From: Pseudomonas sp. UBA6562 | GTDB taxonomy: Bacteria > Pseudomonadota > Gammaproteobacteria > Pseudomonadales > Pseudomonadaceae | Direction: 5' to 3' | DNA: 64,000 nt | Assembly (NCBI RefSeq): GCF_002434265.1 | Contig: NZ_DJJS01000003.1 | Span: 62,001 to 126,000, forward strand | Shown here: piece by piece, positions 20,283 to 30,233 of the stretch | Position numbering within the stretch: position 1 is the first letter of the stretch | How the letters are laid out: the number at the start of each line of letters is the position of its first letter | Notes under the pieces: model-generated | The model's database searches: none | The model's input: only the letters and a program-made list of their open reading frames with translations | Told to the model about the DNA's origin: nothing | Translations under genes and position numbers: made by a program

Positions 20283-21137
20283 ATGACTGCACACCTTATC
20301 GATGGCAAGGCGATCGCCGCCAACTTGCGCAAGCAGATCGCCCAACGTGTCGTTGAGCGCCGCCAGCAGGGCCTGCGCACGCCAGGCCTGGCGGTGATCC
20401 TGGTCGGCTCCGACCCCGCCTCCCAAGTCTATGTCTCGCACAAGCGCAAGGACTGCGAAGAGGTTGGCTTCATCTCCCAGGCGTTCGACCTGCCGGGCAG
20501 CACAAACCAGCAAGACCTCACTGCGCTGATCGACCGCCTCAACGATGACGCCAGCATCGACGGCATCCTGCTGCAGCTGCCGCTGCCGGCCCATCTGGAT
20601 GCCTCGGTACTGCTCGAACGCATCCGTCCGGACAAAGACGTCGACGGCTTCCACCCCTACAATGTCGGCCGCTTGGCGCAACGCATTCCTCTGCTGCGTC
20701 CGTGCACCCCCAAAGGCATCATGACCCTGCTGGAAAGCACCGGTCAGAACCTCTATGGCATGAATGCCGTAATCGTCGGCGCGTCCAACATCGTTGGCCG
20801 CCCCATGGCCATGGAATTGTTGTTGGCCGGTTGCACCATCACCGTCTGCCACCGTTTCACCCAGGACCTGCCGGGCCATGTCGGCCGCGCCGACTTGCTG
20901 GTCGTGGCCGCAGGCAAAGCGGGCCTGGTCAAGGGCGAATGGATCAAACCTGGCGCCATCGTCATCGACGTCGGTATCAACCGGCAGGAAGACGGCCGCC
21001 TGGTGGGCGATGTGGTGTATGAAACCGCCCTGCCCCGCGCCGGCTGGATCACCCCGGTACCGGGTGGCGTAGGCCCGATGACCCGCGCCTGCCTGCTGGA
21101 AAACACGCTGTTCGCCGCCGAAGAGCTGCACAAGTAA
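20283..21137 (+). CDS. folD: Bifunctional methylene-THF dehydrogenase / methenyl-THF cyclohydrolase
   Basis: 284 residues, standard FolD. The catalytic lysine lies in YVSHKRKDCEEVG (YxxxK), and the signature GILLQLPLPAHL and the NADP-binding motif GASNIVGRPMAMELL are present, with PVPGGVGPMT at the C-terminus. It interconverts one-carbon units on tetrahydrofolate in the cytoplasm. Start at 20283 chosen by family length; the ribosome site is poor there. A clear terminator follows. Confidence 0.97.
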   Translation: MTAHLIDGKAIAANLRKQIAQRVVERRQQGLRTPGLAVILVGSDPASQVYVSHKRKDCEEVGFISQAFDLPGSTNQQDLTALIDRLNDDASIDGILLQLPLPAHLDASVLLERIRPDKDVDGFHPYNVGRLAQRIPLLRPCTPKGIMTLLESTGQNLYGMNAVIVGASNIVGRPMAMELLLAGCTITVCHRFTQDLPGHVGRADLLVVAAGKAGLVKGEWIKPGAIVIDVGINRQEDGRLVGDVVYETALPRAGWITPVPGGVGPMTRACLLENTLFAAEELHK

Positions 21138-21157
21138 CCGGTAGCAACGCCCTGAAG

Positions 21158-21189
21158 AACGGCAGCGCCCTCGGGCCTGCCGTTTTTTT
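21158..21189 (+). terminator. Rho-independent terminator of folD
   Basis: 8-bp stem AACGGCAG/CTGCCGTT with an inner GCCC/GGGC pairing and a run of seven T, 20 bases after the folD stop. Confidence 0.92.
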
Positions 21190-21250
21190 CGCCCTGGCAA
21201 AAGCGCTCGATCCCTTTTGCTAGAGCCGTCGGCCGAAAAAGGTCTCGCAA

Positions 21251-21330
21251 CTGGTCAGACCGGTAATACTGAAACACCTTGCAATGCTGAAAAATTCGGG
21301 CGTAGAGTGGGCGCGCACTGGACAAACCGG
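21251..21330 (+). promoter_or_regulatory. Promoter flanked by two GntR/FadR-type operator candidates before the dicarboxylate symporter
   Basis: Two related 13-base elements, CTGGTCAGACCGG (21251-21263) and CTGGACAAACCGG (21318-21330), fit the TGGTnnnACC half-site pattern of FadR-subfamily GntR repressors and are 67 bases apart. Between them are TTGCAA (21279-21284) and TAGAGT (21303-21308), a plausible -35/-10 pair with an 18-base spacer. Two GntR regulators are encoded directly downstream of the symporter. Operator function is inferred. Confidence 0.6.
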
Positions 21331-21409
21331 TAAGACCACAATAATTAAGTCCGCGCTCACTGGCCCTTCACGACCCTGGAGCAAGGACACCGACCAAGAG
21401 ACTTCCCCC

Positions 21410-22711
<1,302 letters not shown>

Positions 22712-22787
22712 CACGACCGACAAAGCCGCCGGCGCCAAGCGCCGGCGTGCGAGGAGCCAAGATGCACCCACACCCGGAGAGTCACCT

Positions 22788-23492
22788 GTGATCAGCTCAT
22801 CGACCGTGGTCAACGCTGTAGTGGAAAAACTGCGTCAGGCCCTGGCCCATGGCCAATGGCGCCGTGGCGAAATGCTGCCCGGCCAGCGCGAACTGGCAGA
22901 ACAACTGGGGATCAGCCGACCGAGCCTGCGCGAAGCGGTGACGGTGCTCGAAACCCTGGGCCTGTTGCGCTCGATGCCGGGAAAAGGCGTACTGGTGCTG
23001 GACGTCGATGCCGGCGTGCTCAGCCAGGCAGGCGAACACGTCGCCGCGGCGAGCCTGGCCGATGTGCTGCAACTGCGCTACACCCTCGAGCCGTTCATCG
23101 TCGGGCTGGTGGCGCAATCGGCCAACAGCCAGGACATCGGCCAGTTGCGCCTGACCCTGATGGACATGCGCGAAGCGCTGGACGCCCAAGACAGCGAAGC
23201 CTGCGTTTCGGCCTATATCGCGTTTCACCAGGAACTGTTCGCGCTGACCACCAACCCGATCTTCCAGAGCGTGGTGCAGCAGACCAGCAATGCCCTCAAG
23301 CAGAGCGCCGACATGCTGCGCAAGTCGCCCGAGCACCTGGCCGCGCGGCTGACCGAGAACGAAGCGGTGGTGCGCGCCATCCGCGAGAAGAACAGCGCCC
23401 AGGCCAGCGCCCAGATGCGTCGACACATCCTTCAGGAAGGCCAGCGCATGGGCATCGAGCTGAACATACCGGACGACACCCCGTCCCCCTGA
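22788..23492 (+). CDS. GntR/FadR-family transcriptional regulator (FCD domain)
   Basis: 234 residues from a GTG start with GGAGA eight bases upstream; the frame is open further but lacks a better start. N-terminal winged helix (MLPGQRELAEQLGISRPSLREAVTVLETLGLLRSMPGKGVLVLD) and a C-terminal all-helical FCD ligand-binding domain ending near LNIPDDTP. FCD regulators bind carboxylate effectors, fitting control of the adjacent symporter. The two CTGG...CCGG elements upstream of that gene are its likely targets. Confidence 0.88.
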   Translation: MISSSTVVNAVVEKLRQALAHGQWRRGEMLPGQRELAEQLGISRPSLREAVTVLETLGLLRSMPGKGVLVLDVDAGVLSQAGEHVAAASLADVLQLRYTLEPFIVGLVAQSANSQDIGQLRLTLMDMREALDAQDSEACVSAYIAFHQELFALTTNPIFQSVVQQTSNALKQSADMLRKSPEHLAARLTENEAVVRAIREKNSAQASAQMRRHILQEGQRMGIELNIPDDTPSP

Positions 23493-23507
23493 CCTTGGAG
23501 AGCGACC

Positions 23508-24197
23508 ATGCCCGCCTGTGCCCACGCCGCCCCCAGCCTGCCCACCCTGCTGCTGGGCAATGAGAAACGGCTGTCTGCCGAGCAGATCTACCCGCGGCTG
23601 TTCGATGCCATTCTCGAACAACGCCTGCCACCGGGCAGCCTGCTACCCGAGCAGGCCCTGAGCAATGCCTTCGGTGTCAGCCGTACGGTGATCCGCCGTG
23701 TGCTGGGTCGGCTGTCCGACCAGCAGGTGATCGTGCAGCGCCCCAGTCACACCGCGCTCCTGGCCGCGCCCGATCCGCAGCAGGCCCAGCAGGTGCTCAG
23801 CGCTCGGCGGCTGGCCGAAACCACGCTGATCGGCCTGGCCACCCAACGGGCCCAGCCTGCGCAGATCCGCCAACTGCGCCAGTTGGTGGAGCGCGAGCGT
23901 CAACACCACGAGCGCGGCGAACGCTGCGCGGCCATCCGCCTGGGCGGCGAATTTCACCTGAAGTTGGCGCAGATGGCCGACAACGCGCCTCTGGCGCGCT
24001 TTCTCAACGGCCTGGTGCCGATGACCTCATTGATCATCGCCCGCTACGAATCACCGTGCTGCGACCACTGCGCCTGGGAAGAACATGCCGCACTCATCGA
24101 CGCCATCGAGCGTGGCGATGCCGACGCTGCGCTGGGGCTGATGCATGAGCATCTGGATCGCCTGCAAAACAAGCTCGACCTCGAACGGCGACATTGA
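23508..24197 (+). CDS. Second GntR-family transcriptional regulator (FCD domain)
   Basis: 229 residues, 15 bases after the previous regulator, with TTGGAGAG before the ATG. Winged helix (LPPGSLLPEQALSNAFGVSRTVIRRVLGRLSDQQVIVQRPSHTALL), then an FCD domain with a possible metal site (GGEFHLKLAQMADN; SPCCDHCAWEEHAALIDAIERGD). The CCDHC cluster is unusual. The LSAEQIYPRLFDAI start resembles GntR proteins I recall near purine-catabolism genes, so its target may be elsewhere; the co-operon position argues for a role with the symporter. It and the first regulator are not close duplicates. Confidence 0.85.
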   Translation: MPACAHAAPSLPTLLLGNEKRLSAEQIYPRLFDAILEQRLPPGSLLPEQALSNAFGVSRTVIRRVLGRLSDQQVIVQRPSHTALLAAPDPQQAQQVLSARRLAETTLIGLATQRAQPAQIRQLRQLVERERQHHERGERCAAIRLGGEFHLKLAQMADNAPLARFLNGLVPMTSLIIARYESPCCDHCAWEEHAALIDAIERGDADAALGLMHEHLDRLQNKLDLERRH

Positions 24198-24201
24198 GCT
24201 G

Positions 24202-24244
24202 CCGCTGTCGCCACCGCACGGCAAGCCTGCGGTGGCGACAGCGG
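24202..24244. terminator. Strong hairpin between convergent units
   Basis: A perfect 17-bp stem (CCGCTGTCGCCACCGCA and complement) with a 9-base loop, placed between the convergent stops at 24197 and 24261. There is no U-tract on either side, so it may act as a bidirectional barrier rather than a classical terminator. Confidence 0.6.
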
Positions 24245-24260
24245 TAAAGGACATCGACGC

Positions 24261-25067
24261 TCAACGCGCCGGAGCGAGGTTGCCCTTGGCGTCGGAAAAG
24301 ACGATTTCCACCCGCCGGTTCTGTGCACGACCGCGCTCGGAGGCATTGGCCTCGACCGGGTACTGGTCGCCGTAACCCTGCACTTCGATGCGTCGCTCGT
24401 CGACCCCGAGGTCGACCAGCATGTCGGCCACCGCTTGGGCGCGATCGCGCGACAGCGTCAGGTTGTCTTCGCTCGGGCCGGTGCTGTCGGTATAGCCCTC
24501 GATGCGCACCACACGGCGCGGGTTGAGCTGCAGGAACTGCACCAGCTTGAGCACGGTGCGGCTGGCGGAGTTCTTCAGCTCCGCACGGCCGGTGTCGAAC
24601 AGCACGTCGCTCAAGGTCATGACCAGGCCACGGCCATCTTGCTCGGAGGCCATGGCGGCGATCTGCGTTTCCAGCCATTTGCCCTGCTGCTGCACGCTGT
24701 CGAGCTTGGCTTCGCGCAGCGCCAATTGTAGCCGCTGACGTTCCAGGTCGAGCTTGGCGAGGCGTTCCTGGTTAAGCGCCAGACGGCTGTGCTCGCGGGC
24801 GATTTCACTGTAGCGCTGGCTAAGGTAGGCGTAATGGCGCACGTCGCTGCCAGTGCCGATATAGCTCGACAAGCGCTCGGCACGGCCCAGGGACTCTCCG
24901 GCGCGGATCACGTCGCGCGGTGCGCTGCGCAGCACGTCGGCATCGTCCTTGACCGCCTGGAAGGTGGCCGAAGCTTCGCCCAAGGCCTGTTCGCTGCGCT
25001 GGCTGGCGCAACCCTGCAAGCCCGCGGCGGCCACTACCGCCAGCAACATCGCCTGTGCGCGGCTCAT
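24261..25067 (-). CDS. OmpA-family lipoprotein with DUF4398-like N-terminal part
   Basis: 268 residues. Lipoprotein signal (LLAVVAAAGLQGC, Cys19), a helical coiled-coil region (about 25-150) rich in Arg/Glu, as in DUF4398 proteins, and a C-terminal OmpA peptidoglycan-binding domain (LFDTGRAELKN ... IEGYTDSTGPSEDNLTLSRDRAQAVADMLVDLGVDERRIEVQGYGDQYPVEAN ... NRRVEIVF). It should tether the outer membrane to peptidoglycan. The start overlaps the stop of the upstream lipoprotein gene by four bases (ATGA), so they are translationally coupled. Confidence 0.9.
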   Translation of the reverse strand: MSRAQAMLLAVVAAAGLQGCASQRSEQALGEASATFQAVKDDADVLRSAPRDVIRAGESLGRAERLSSYIGTGSDVRHYAYLSQRYSEIAREHSRLALNQERLAKLDLERQRLQLALREAKLDSVQQQGKWLETQIAAMASEQDGRGLVMTLSDVLFDTGRAELKNSASRTVLKLVQFLQLNPRRVVRIEGYTDSTGPSEDNLTLSRDRAQAVADMLVDLGVDERRIEVQGYGDQYPVEANASERGRAQNRRVEIVFSDAKGNLAPAR

Positions 25068-25417
25068 GGTTGCACCGCCAATTGCTTGCGCAGTCGGTCG
25101 ACGCGGGTCTGCACGGTGGCCAGTTGCGCTTCGCTCTTTTGCGTCAGCACCCGCGCCTCGGCCAGGCGTGCATCGAGCTCGGCCTGCTCGGCGCGCAGGC
25201 GCGCGTCGCGAAACTCTTGCGCCAGCATGTCGCCGCGGGCCCGTTCGAGTTTGTCCTGGGCGAGGGTGAACTCGGCGATTTCGTCGCTGGCGCCGACCGC
25301 TTTGGCCTGTTCCAGCGCTTGTTCGGACAAGCGCAGCTGTTCGATGGGTGCCGGATCGCTGGCGCAACCGGCCAGGCCAAGCACGGCCACGGCGAAGGTC
25401 AAAGTGGAAATTCTCAA
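25064..25417 (-). CDS. DUF4398-type coiled-coil lipoprotein
   Basis: 117 residues from a TTG start with AGGAA about nine bases upstream; this gives a clean lipoprotein signal (MRISTLTFAVAVLGLAGC). The mature chain is a long amphipathic coiled coil (EQLRLSEQALEQAKAVGASDEIAEFTLAQDKLERAR...). It starts 10 bases after the binding-protein stop and overlaps the OmpA-like gene, so three genes form one operon. The two coiled-coil lipoproteins may associate. Confidence 0.85.
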   Translation of the reverse strand: MRISTLTFAVAVLGLAGCASDPAPIEQLRLSEQALEQAKAVGASDEIAEFTLAQDKLERARGDMLAQEFRDARLRAEQAELDARLAEARVLTQKSEAQLATVQTRVDRLRKQLAVQP

Positions 25418-25427
25418 ACGACGGTTC

Positions 25428-26249
25428 CTACGGTTTGGGGGCATTCGGCACGGGCTGCATCTGCGTCTTCCAACGCTCGACATTGCGCTGCAGCACGGTT
25501 TCGGAAGCGCCAGAAATGGGCAATTCTGTCAGTTTTTTCGCCAGTTGTCCGCGCAACCACGGCTCGTTACAGGCCGAATTGTGTGACAGCGCCAAGTAAA
25601 GCCCTGGCCGGTCCACCGGCAATCCACGGGCCTCGATATCGTTACCCACGCCCAGGCTCTGGGCCATGGCCATGCCGGCGTAGTGGCCGGCCAGCACATA
25701 ATCGACCTGGCCCAGCACCAGCTTCTGGAAAGCCTGGGTAAGGTTTTGCGAAGGCGTCAGCTTCAAATTGGCCTTGGCGAATGCCTCGAAGGCCGGCGTC
25801 AGGCGCGCCTTGGCCGAGACGCTGCCCTGATAAGGGGCCAGGTCGGCCACGCCTTCGTACACAAAGTCGGCATCGGTACGGGTCCAGACCCGGTACTCGT
25901 TCAGTTGCAGGGGCGGATGCACATAGTCCAGGGCGGTGAGCTGTTCGACGTGCAGCGGCGCGTCGAGCAGCAGGTCCATGCGGCCGCTGCGCACTTCTTC
26001 CAGGGCTTGTTCGCGCCGGCCCGCATGCAGCACCTGCACGCTGATGCCGAGCTCCTTGGCCGCTTGGCGCAGCAGGTCGACATTGGCGCCGATAAGATGC
26101 TGCGGGTCAGCCGGGTCTTGCCAGGCGTAAGGCGGCGCGTCGGGGCTGCCGGTCGCGACCAGGCGTTCGCACTTGCCGGCAGCCAGCGCCACAGGCGCGC
26201 ACACCACCAACGCCAGAAGGCTGCCTTTCACCCTGCTCCTTACCGCCAT
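25428..26249 (-). CDS. Periplasmic solute-binding protein (type 3), orphan
   Basis: 273 residues with a Sec signal (GSLLALVVCAPVALAAG) and a type-3 solute-binding fold (ATGSPDAPPYAWQDPADPQHLIGANVDLLRQAAKELGISVQVL; MDLLLDAPLHVEQLTALDYVHPPL). No transporter permease or ATPase is near. Instead it heads an operon with two envelope lipoproteins, so it may act as a periplasmic sensor or structural partner rather than in uptake. Confidence 0.85.
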   Translation of the reverse strand: MAVRSRVKGSLLALVVCAPVALAAGKCERLVATGSPDAPPYAWQDPADPQHLIGANVDLLRQAAKELGISVQVLHAGRREQALEEVRSGRMDLLLDAPLHVEQLTALDYVHPPLQLNEYRVWTRTDADFVYEGVADLAPYQGSVSAKARLTPAFEAFAKANLKLTPSQNLTQAFQKLVLGQVDYVLAGHYAGMAMAQSLGVGNDIEARGLPVDRPGLYLALSHNSACNEPWLRGQLAKKLTELPISGASETVLQRNVERWKTQMQPVPNAPKP

Positions 26250-26276
26250 GCACCGCTCCTGACCCGAAAAAAGCCC

Positions 26277-26312
26277 AAAAAAAGCCCGGCCCTCAAAGTG
26301 AGGGCCGGGCTT
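26277..26312 (-). terminator. Rho-independent terminator of etfBA
   Basis: Perfect 13-bp stem (AAGCCCGGCCCTC and complement) with a 5-base loop; on the minus strand a run of seven T follows. It separates etfA from the binding-protein operon. Confidence 0.93.
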
Positions 26313-26334
26313 CTTTATAAGGGAAGCGGCTGGA

Positions 26335-27264
26335 TCAGACCAGCTTTTCCAACTCGGGCAGCGCTTCGAACAGGTCGGCAGCCAAACCGTAGTCGGCGAC
26401 CTGGAAGATCGGCGCTTCTTCGTCCTTGTTGATCGCGACGATCACCTTGGAGTCCTTCATGCCGGCCAGGTGCTGGATGGCACCGGAGATGCCTACGGCG
26501 ATGTACAGCTGTGGCGCGACGATCTTGCCGGTCTGGCCGACCTGCATGTCGTTGGGCACATAACCCGCATCGACGGCCGCGCGCGAAGCGCCGACCGCTG
26601 CGCCGAGCTTGTCGGCCAGGCTGTACAGGTGCTTGAAGTTGTCACCGTTCTGCAGGCCACGGCCGCCGGAAATGACGATCTTGGCAGCCGTCAGCTCGGG
26701 GCGGTCGGACTTGGCCAGCTCTTCGCTGACGAACGACGACTTGCCGGCATCGTGCGCCGCCGAGACGGCCTCGACGCCCGCCGAACCGCCTTCGCTGGCG
26801 ACCGGGTCGAAACCGGTGGTGCGCACGGTGATGACCTTGACCGACGCCGTGGACTGCACGGTGGCGATGGCGTTGCCGGCATAGATCGGACGCTTGAAGG
26901 TATCGGCCGACTCCACTGCGATGATCTCGGAGATCTGGTCGACGTCTAGCAATGCGGCGACCCGCGGCAGGATGTTCTTGCCGTTGGTGGTGGCCGGGGC
27001 CAGCACGTGGCTGTAGTTGGCCGCCAGTTCGACGATCAGCGGCGCGACGTTTTCCGGCAGGAAGTGGGCATAGGCGGTGTTGTCGGCCACCAGCACCTTG
27101 CCGACGCCGGCAATCTTGGCGGCCGCTTCGGCGAGGGTGCCGACGTTTTCGCCGGCCACCAGCAGGTGCACGTCGCCGCCGATCTTGCCGGCTGCGGCGA
27201 GGGTGTTCAGGGTCGCCGGGGCGATGACGCCGGCTTCATGTTCAGCGATAACCAGGATAGTCAT
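26335..27264 (-). CDS. etfA: Electron transfer flavoprotein, alpha subunit
   Basis: 309 residues. The N-terminal domain contacts EtfB; the C-terminal FAD domain carries the signature (VISGGRGLQNGDNFKHLYSLADKLGAAVGASRAAVDAGY ... GQTGKIVAPQLYIAVGISGAIQHLAGM). With EtfB it collects electrons from acyl-CoA and other dehydrogenases and passes them to EtfD. The start overlaps the etfB stop by one base (TAATG), so the subunits are coupled. Confidence 0.97.
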   Translation of the reverse strand: MTILVIAEHEAGVIAPATLNTLAAAGKIGGDVHLLVAGENVGTLAEAAAKIAGVGKVLVADNTAYAHFLPENVAPLIVELAANYSHVLAPATTNGKNILPRVAALLDVDQISEIIAVESADTFKRPIYAGNAIATVQSTASVKVITVRTTGFDPVASEGGSAGVEAVSAAHDAGKSSFVSEELAKSDRPELTAAKIVISGGRGLQNGDNFKHLYSLADKLGAAVGASRAAVDAGYVPNDMQVGQTGKIVAPQLYIAVGISGAIQHLAGMKDSKVIVAINKDEEAPIFQVADYGLAADLFEALPELEKLV

Positions 27265-28013
27265 TAGATTACCTTCGCCTCGTTCTTCAGTTTCTCGACC
27301 AGTTCGGCCACCGACTTGACCATGATGCCGGCGCCACGGGCCGCCGGCGCCTCGACCTTGACGGTCTTGGTGGTGGAGGTGATGGCGACGCCCAGCGCAT
27401 CCGGAGTGACGGTTTCCAGCGGCTTCTTCTTGGCCTTCATGATGTTGGGCAGCGACGCATAGCGCGGCTCGTTCAGGCGCAGGTCGGTGGTGACCACGGC
27501 GGGCAGGTTCAGGGAAACGGTCTGCAGGCCGCCGTCGATCTCGCGGATGACGTTGAGCTTGTCGCCTTGCACTTCCACCTTGGAGGCGAAGGTGCCCTGG
27601 GCGAATCCGGTGAGCGCAGCCAGCATCTGACCGGTCTGGTTGTTGTCGCTGTCGATGGCCTGCTTGCCGAGGATCACCAGCTGCGGCTGTTCCTTGTCGA
27701 CGATGGCCTTGAGCGTCTTGGCCACGGCCAGCGAGTTCAGCTCGTCGGCCACTTCGACCAGGATGGCGCGGTCGGCGCCCAGCGCCAACGCGGTACGCAA
27801 TTGCTCCTGGGCCGCGGTCGGGCCGACGGCGACGGCGACGATCTCGGTGACCACGCCCTTCTCTTTCAGACGCACGGCTTCTTCCACGGCGATTTCGCAG
27901 AAGGGGTTCATGGACATCTTGACGTTTGCAAGGTCGACGCCGGAGTTGTCCGCCTTGACGCGAACCTTGACGTTGTAGTCGACCACTCGTTTGACAGCTA
28001 CAAGAACCTTCAT
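27264..28013 (-). CDS. etfB: Electron transfer flavoprotein, beta subunit
   Basis: 249 residues, begins MKVLVAVKRVVDYNVKVRV and carries the AMP/adenine-binding signature (LVILGKQAIDSDNNQTGQMLAALTGF) and the C-terminal arm that wraps EtfA. Promoter-proximal gene of etfBA, divergent from etfD across a 540-base region. Confidence 0.97.
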   Translation of the reverse strand: MKVLVAVKRVVDYNVKVRVKADNSGVDLANVKMSMNPFCEIAVEEAVRLKEKGVVTEIVAVAVGPTAAQEQLRTALALGADRAILVEVADELNSLAVAKTLKAIVDKEQPQLVILGKQAIDSDNNQTGQMLAALTGFAQGTFASKVEVQGDKLNVIREIDGGLQTVSLNLPAVVTTDLRLNEPRYASLPNIMKAKKKPLETVTPDALGVAITSTTKTVKVEAPAARGAGIMVKSVAELVEKLKNEAKVI

Positions 28014-28388
28014 GGATTCCTCGTTACTCTCCGGTGAAAAGAATGTCGCTCGGGACCGGCCCGGCGAATGCGCGTGGGTACAAGGGCACCTCTGAAAAAC
28101 GTTTCGGCGCCAGCGAAATCAAGCGTGACGCGGTCAGCGTGCGTGCAACGGCAGGACAAAACCCGCGGGTCATTTTCGGTGGTGGCGTGTAGACTTCACT
28201 ACAACACGCTCGATGGCCGGAAAACCCTGCCTGGCGCCGGGTTTTTAGAGGTGCTCCTGCGCCTGACGGACAGCCCGCAGCGAGCGTAAAAGCGCTCGTA
28301 TCTTGACTGCAACACCCCCTTCGGTCAATACGCCAAATCGGCCAGTTTCCAGCCCTGCCCCTATGTATTTACAGGGCTGCGGCAAATT
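28014..28388. other. Non-coding part of the etfB-etfD divergent region
   Basis: No convincing gene on either strand. A hairpin-like element (AAAACCC ... GGGTTTT, 28221-28245) and a 7-bp inverted repeat (AGCCCTG 28351-28357 / CAGGGCT 28372-28378) are visible; neither has an obvious job. The etfB promoter must lie here but I cannot place it. Confidence 0.4.
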
Positions 28389-28433
28389 CAAACAAACGTT
28401 TGTATTGGACCACCGAGGTGGTGTAGATATAAT
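28389..28433 (+). promoter_or_regulatory. etfD promoter with PsrA-type operator and spacer palindrome
   Basis: CAAACAAACGTTTG (28389-28402) matches the PsrA box pattern (G/C)AAAC-N4-GTTT(G/C). Two bases later comes a good sigma-70 promoter on the plus strand: TTGGAC (28405-28410), 17 bases, TATAAT (28428-28433). The spacer holds a 14-base palindrome (ACCACCGAGGTGGT, 28409-28422). PsrA is a fatty-acid-responsive TetR regulator known to act on etf genes in P. aeruginosa; its action here is inferred. Confidence 0.75.
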
Positions 28434-28553
28434 GCCGGCCACGACAAAACGATGTAGTCAGTCATTCCAGAAGCTACAGCCAAGATAGCTGCGGTCGATT
28501 GCATCGACACCCGACAAGCCCCGCGAAATGCCTTGATGAGTAGGAGAGAACCA

Positions 28554-30218
28554 GTGGAACGCGAATACATGGAATTCGACGTCGTCATCGTCGGCGCTGG
28601 CCCGGCGGGGCTGTCCGCCGCCTGCCGCCTGAAGCAGAAGGCCGCCGAAACCGGTAGCGAAATCAGCGTCTGCGTGGTCGAGAAAGGCTCCGAGGTCGGT
28701 GCCCACATTCTCTCCGGCGCGGTCTTCGAACCGCGGGCGCTCGAAGAGCTGTTCCCCGACTGGCAGGCCCTGGGCGCGCCACTCAACACCGCCGTCAAGC
28801 GCGATGACATCTACGTGCTCAAAGACGCTGAAAACGCCATCAAGGTGCCTGACCTGTTCGTGCCCAAGACCATGCACAACCAGGGCAACTACATCATTTC
28901 CCTGGGCAACCTGTGCCGCTGGCTGGCGCAGCAGGCCGAGAACCTGGGCGTGGAGATCTACCCCGGCTTCGCCGCCCAGGAAGCGCTGATCGACGACAGC
29001 GGCGTGGTGCGCGGCATCGTCACCGGCGACCTGGGCGTCGACCGCGAAGGTCAACCCAAGGACGGCCTCTATACCCCCGGCATGGAACTGCGCGCCAAGT
29101 ACACGTTGTTCGCCGAAGGCTGCCGCGGACACATCGGCAAGCAGCTGATCAAGCGCTTCGATCTGGCTAACGAATCCGACGTGCAACACTACGGCATCGG
29201 TCTCAAGGAAATCTGGGAGATCGACCCGAGCAAGCACCAGCAAGGCCTGGTGGTGCACACCGCCGGTTGGCCGCTGAACGTAGTGGCCAACGACAACACC
29301 GGTGGCTCGTTCCTCTACCACCTGGAAAACAACCAGGTAGTGGTCGGCCTGATCGTCGACCTGTCCTATGCCAACCCCTACCTCTCGCCGTTCGACGAGT
29401 TCCAGCGGCTCAAGCACCACCCGGTCATCAGCCAGTACCTCGAAGGCGGCAAGCGCATCAGCTACGGCGCACGTGCGCTGGCCAAGGGCGGTCTGAACTC
29501 GCTGCCCAAGATGGTCTTCGCCGGTGGCGCGCTGATCGGCTGCGACCTGGGCACCATGAACGTGGCCAAGATCAAGGGCAGCCACACGGCGATGAAATCG
29601 GGCATGCTCGCCGCCGACGCGGTGGCCCAAGCGCTGCTCGCCGGCGGTGAAGGCGGCGATGCGCTCACCGGTTACGTCGAGGCGTTCAAGGCCAGCTGGC
29701 TGTACGACGAGCTGTACGCCAGCCGCAACTTCGGCCCGGCCATGCACAAGTTCGGCCCATTGTTCGGCGCGGCCTTCAACTACGTCGAGCAGAACTGGTT
29801 CGCCGGCAAGCTGCCCTTCACCCTGCGCGACACCAAGCCGGACTATGCCTGCCTGAAGCTCGCCGCCGAATCGACGAAGATCGACTACCCCAAGCCCGAC
29901 GGCAAGCTCAGCTTCGACAAGCTCAGCTCGGTGTTCATTTCTGGCACCAACCACGAGGAAGAGCAACCCTGCCACCTCAAGCTGACCGACCCGAACATCC
30001 CCATCGCCAGCAACCTGCCGCTGTACGACGAACCCGCGCAGCGCTACTGCCCGGCCGGGGTGTACGAGGTGGTGACCCAGGAAGACGGCAGCAAGCGCTT
30101 CCAGATCAACGCGCAGAACTGCGTACACTGCAAAACCTGCGACATCAAGGACCCGGCGCAGAACATCACCTGGGTGACGCCCGAAGGGGCCGGTGGGCCG
30201 ACCTACCCGAACATGTAA
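28554..30218 (+). CDS. etfD: Electron transfer flavoprotein:ubiquinone oxidoreductase
   Basis: 554 residues from a GTG start with TAGGAGAG upstream. FAD-binding GAGPAGLSAACRLKQ at the N-terminus, ubiquinone and membrane-association region in the middle (AGGALIGCDLGTMNVAKIKGSHTAMKSGMLAAD), and the C-terminal ferredoxin-like domain with four cysteines for one 4Fe-4S cluster (RYCPAG ... CVHCKTCDIKDP). It accepts electrons from EtfAB and reduces membrane ubiquinone, the last step linking fatty-acid and amino-acid oxidation to respiration. Confidence 0.97.
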   Translation: MEREYMEFDVVIVGAGPAGLSAACRLKQKAAETGSEISVCVVEKGSEVGAHILSGAVFEPRALEELFPDWQALGAPLNTAVKRDDIYVLKDAENAIKVPDLFVPKTMHNQGNYIISLGNLCRWLAQQAENLGVEIYPGFAAQEALIDDSGVVRGIVTGDLGVDREGQPKDGLYTPGMELRAKYTLFAEGCRGHIGKQLIKRFDLANESDVQHYGIGLKEIWEIDPSKHQQGLVVHTAGWPLNVVANDNTGGSFLYHLENNQVVVGLIVDLSYANPYLSPFDEFQRLKHHPVISQYLEGGKRISYGARALAKGGLNSLPKMVFAGGALIGCDLGTMNVAKIKGSHTAMKSGMLAADAVAQALLAGGEGGDALTGYVEAFKASWLYDELYASRNFGPAMHKFGPLFGAAFNYVEQNWFAGKLPFTLRDTKPDYACLKLAAESTKIDYPKPDGKLSFDKLSSVFISGTNHEEEQPCHLKLTDPNIPIASNLPLYDEPAQRYCPAGVYEVVTQEDGSKRFQINAQNCVHCKTCDIKDPAQNITWVTPEGAGGPTYPNM

Positions 30219-30233
30219 CCCACCCCGCAATTG

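Noticed and set aside
28068..28289. 73-codon plus-strand frame in the etfB-etfD gap.
   Set aside because: No ribosome site, no domain and unusual composition; the gap is better read as regulatory DNA.
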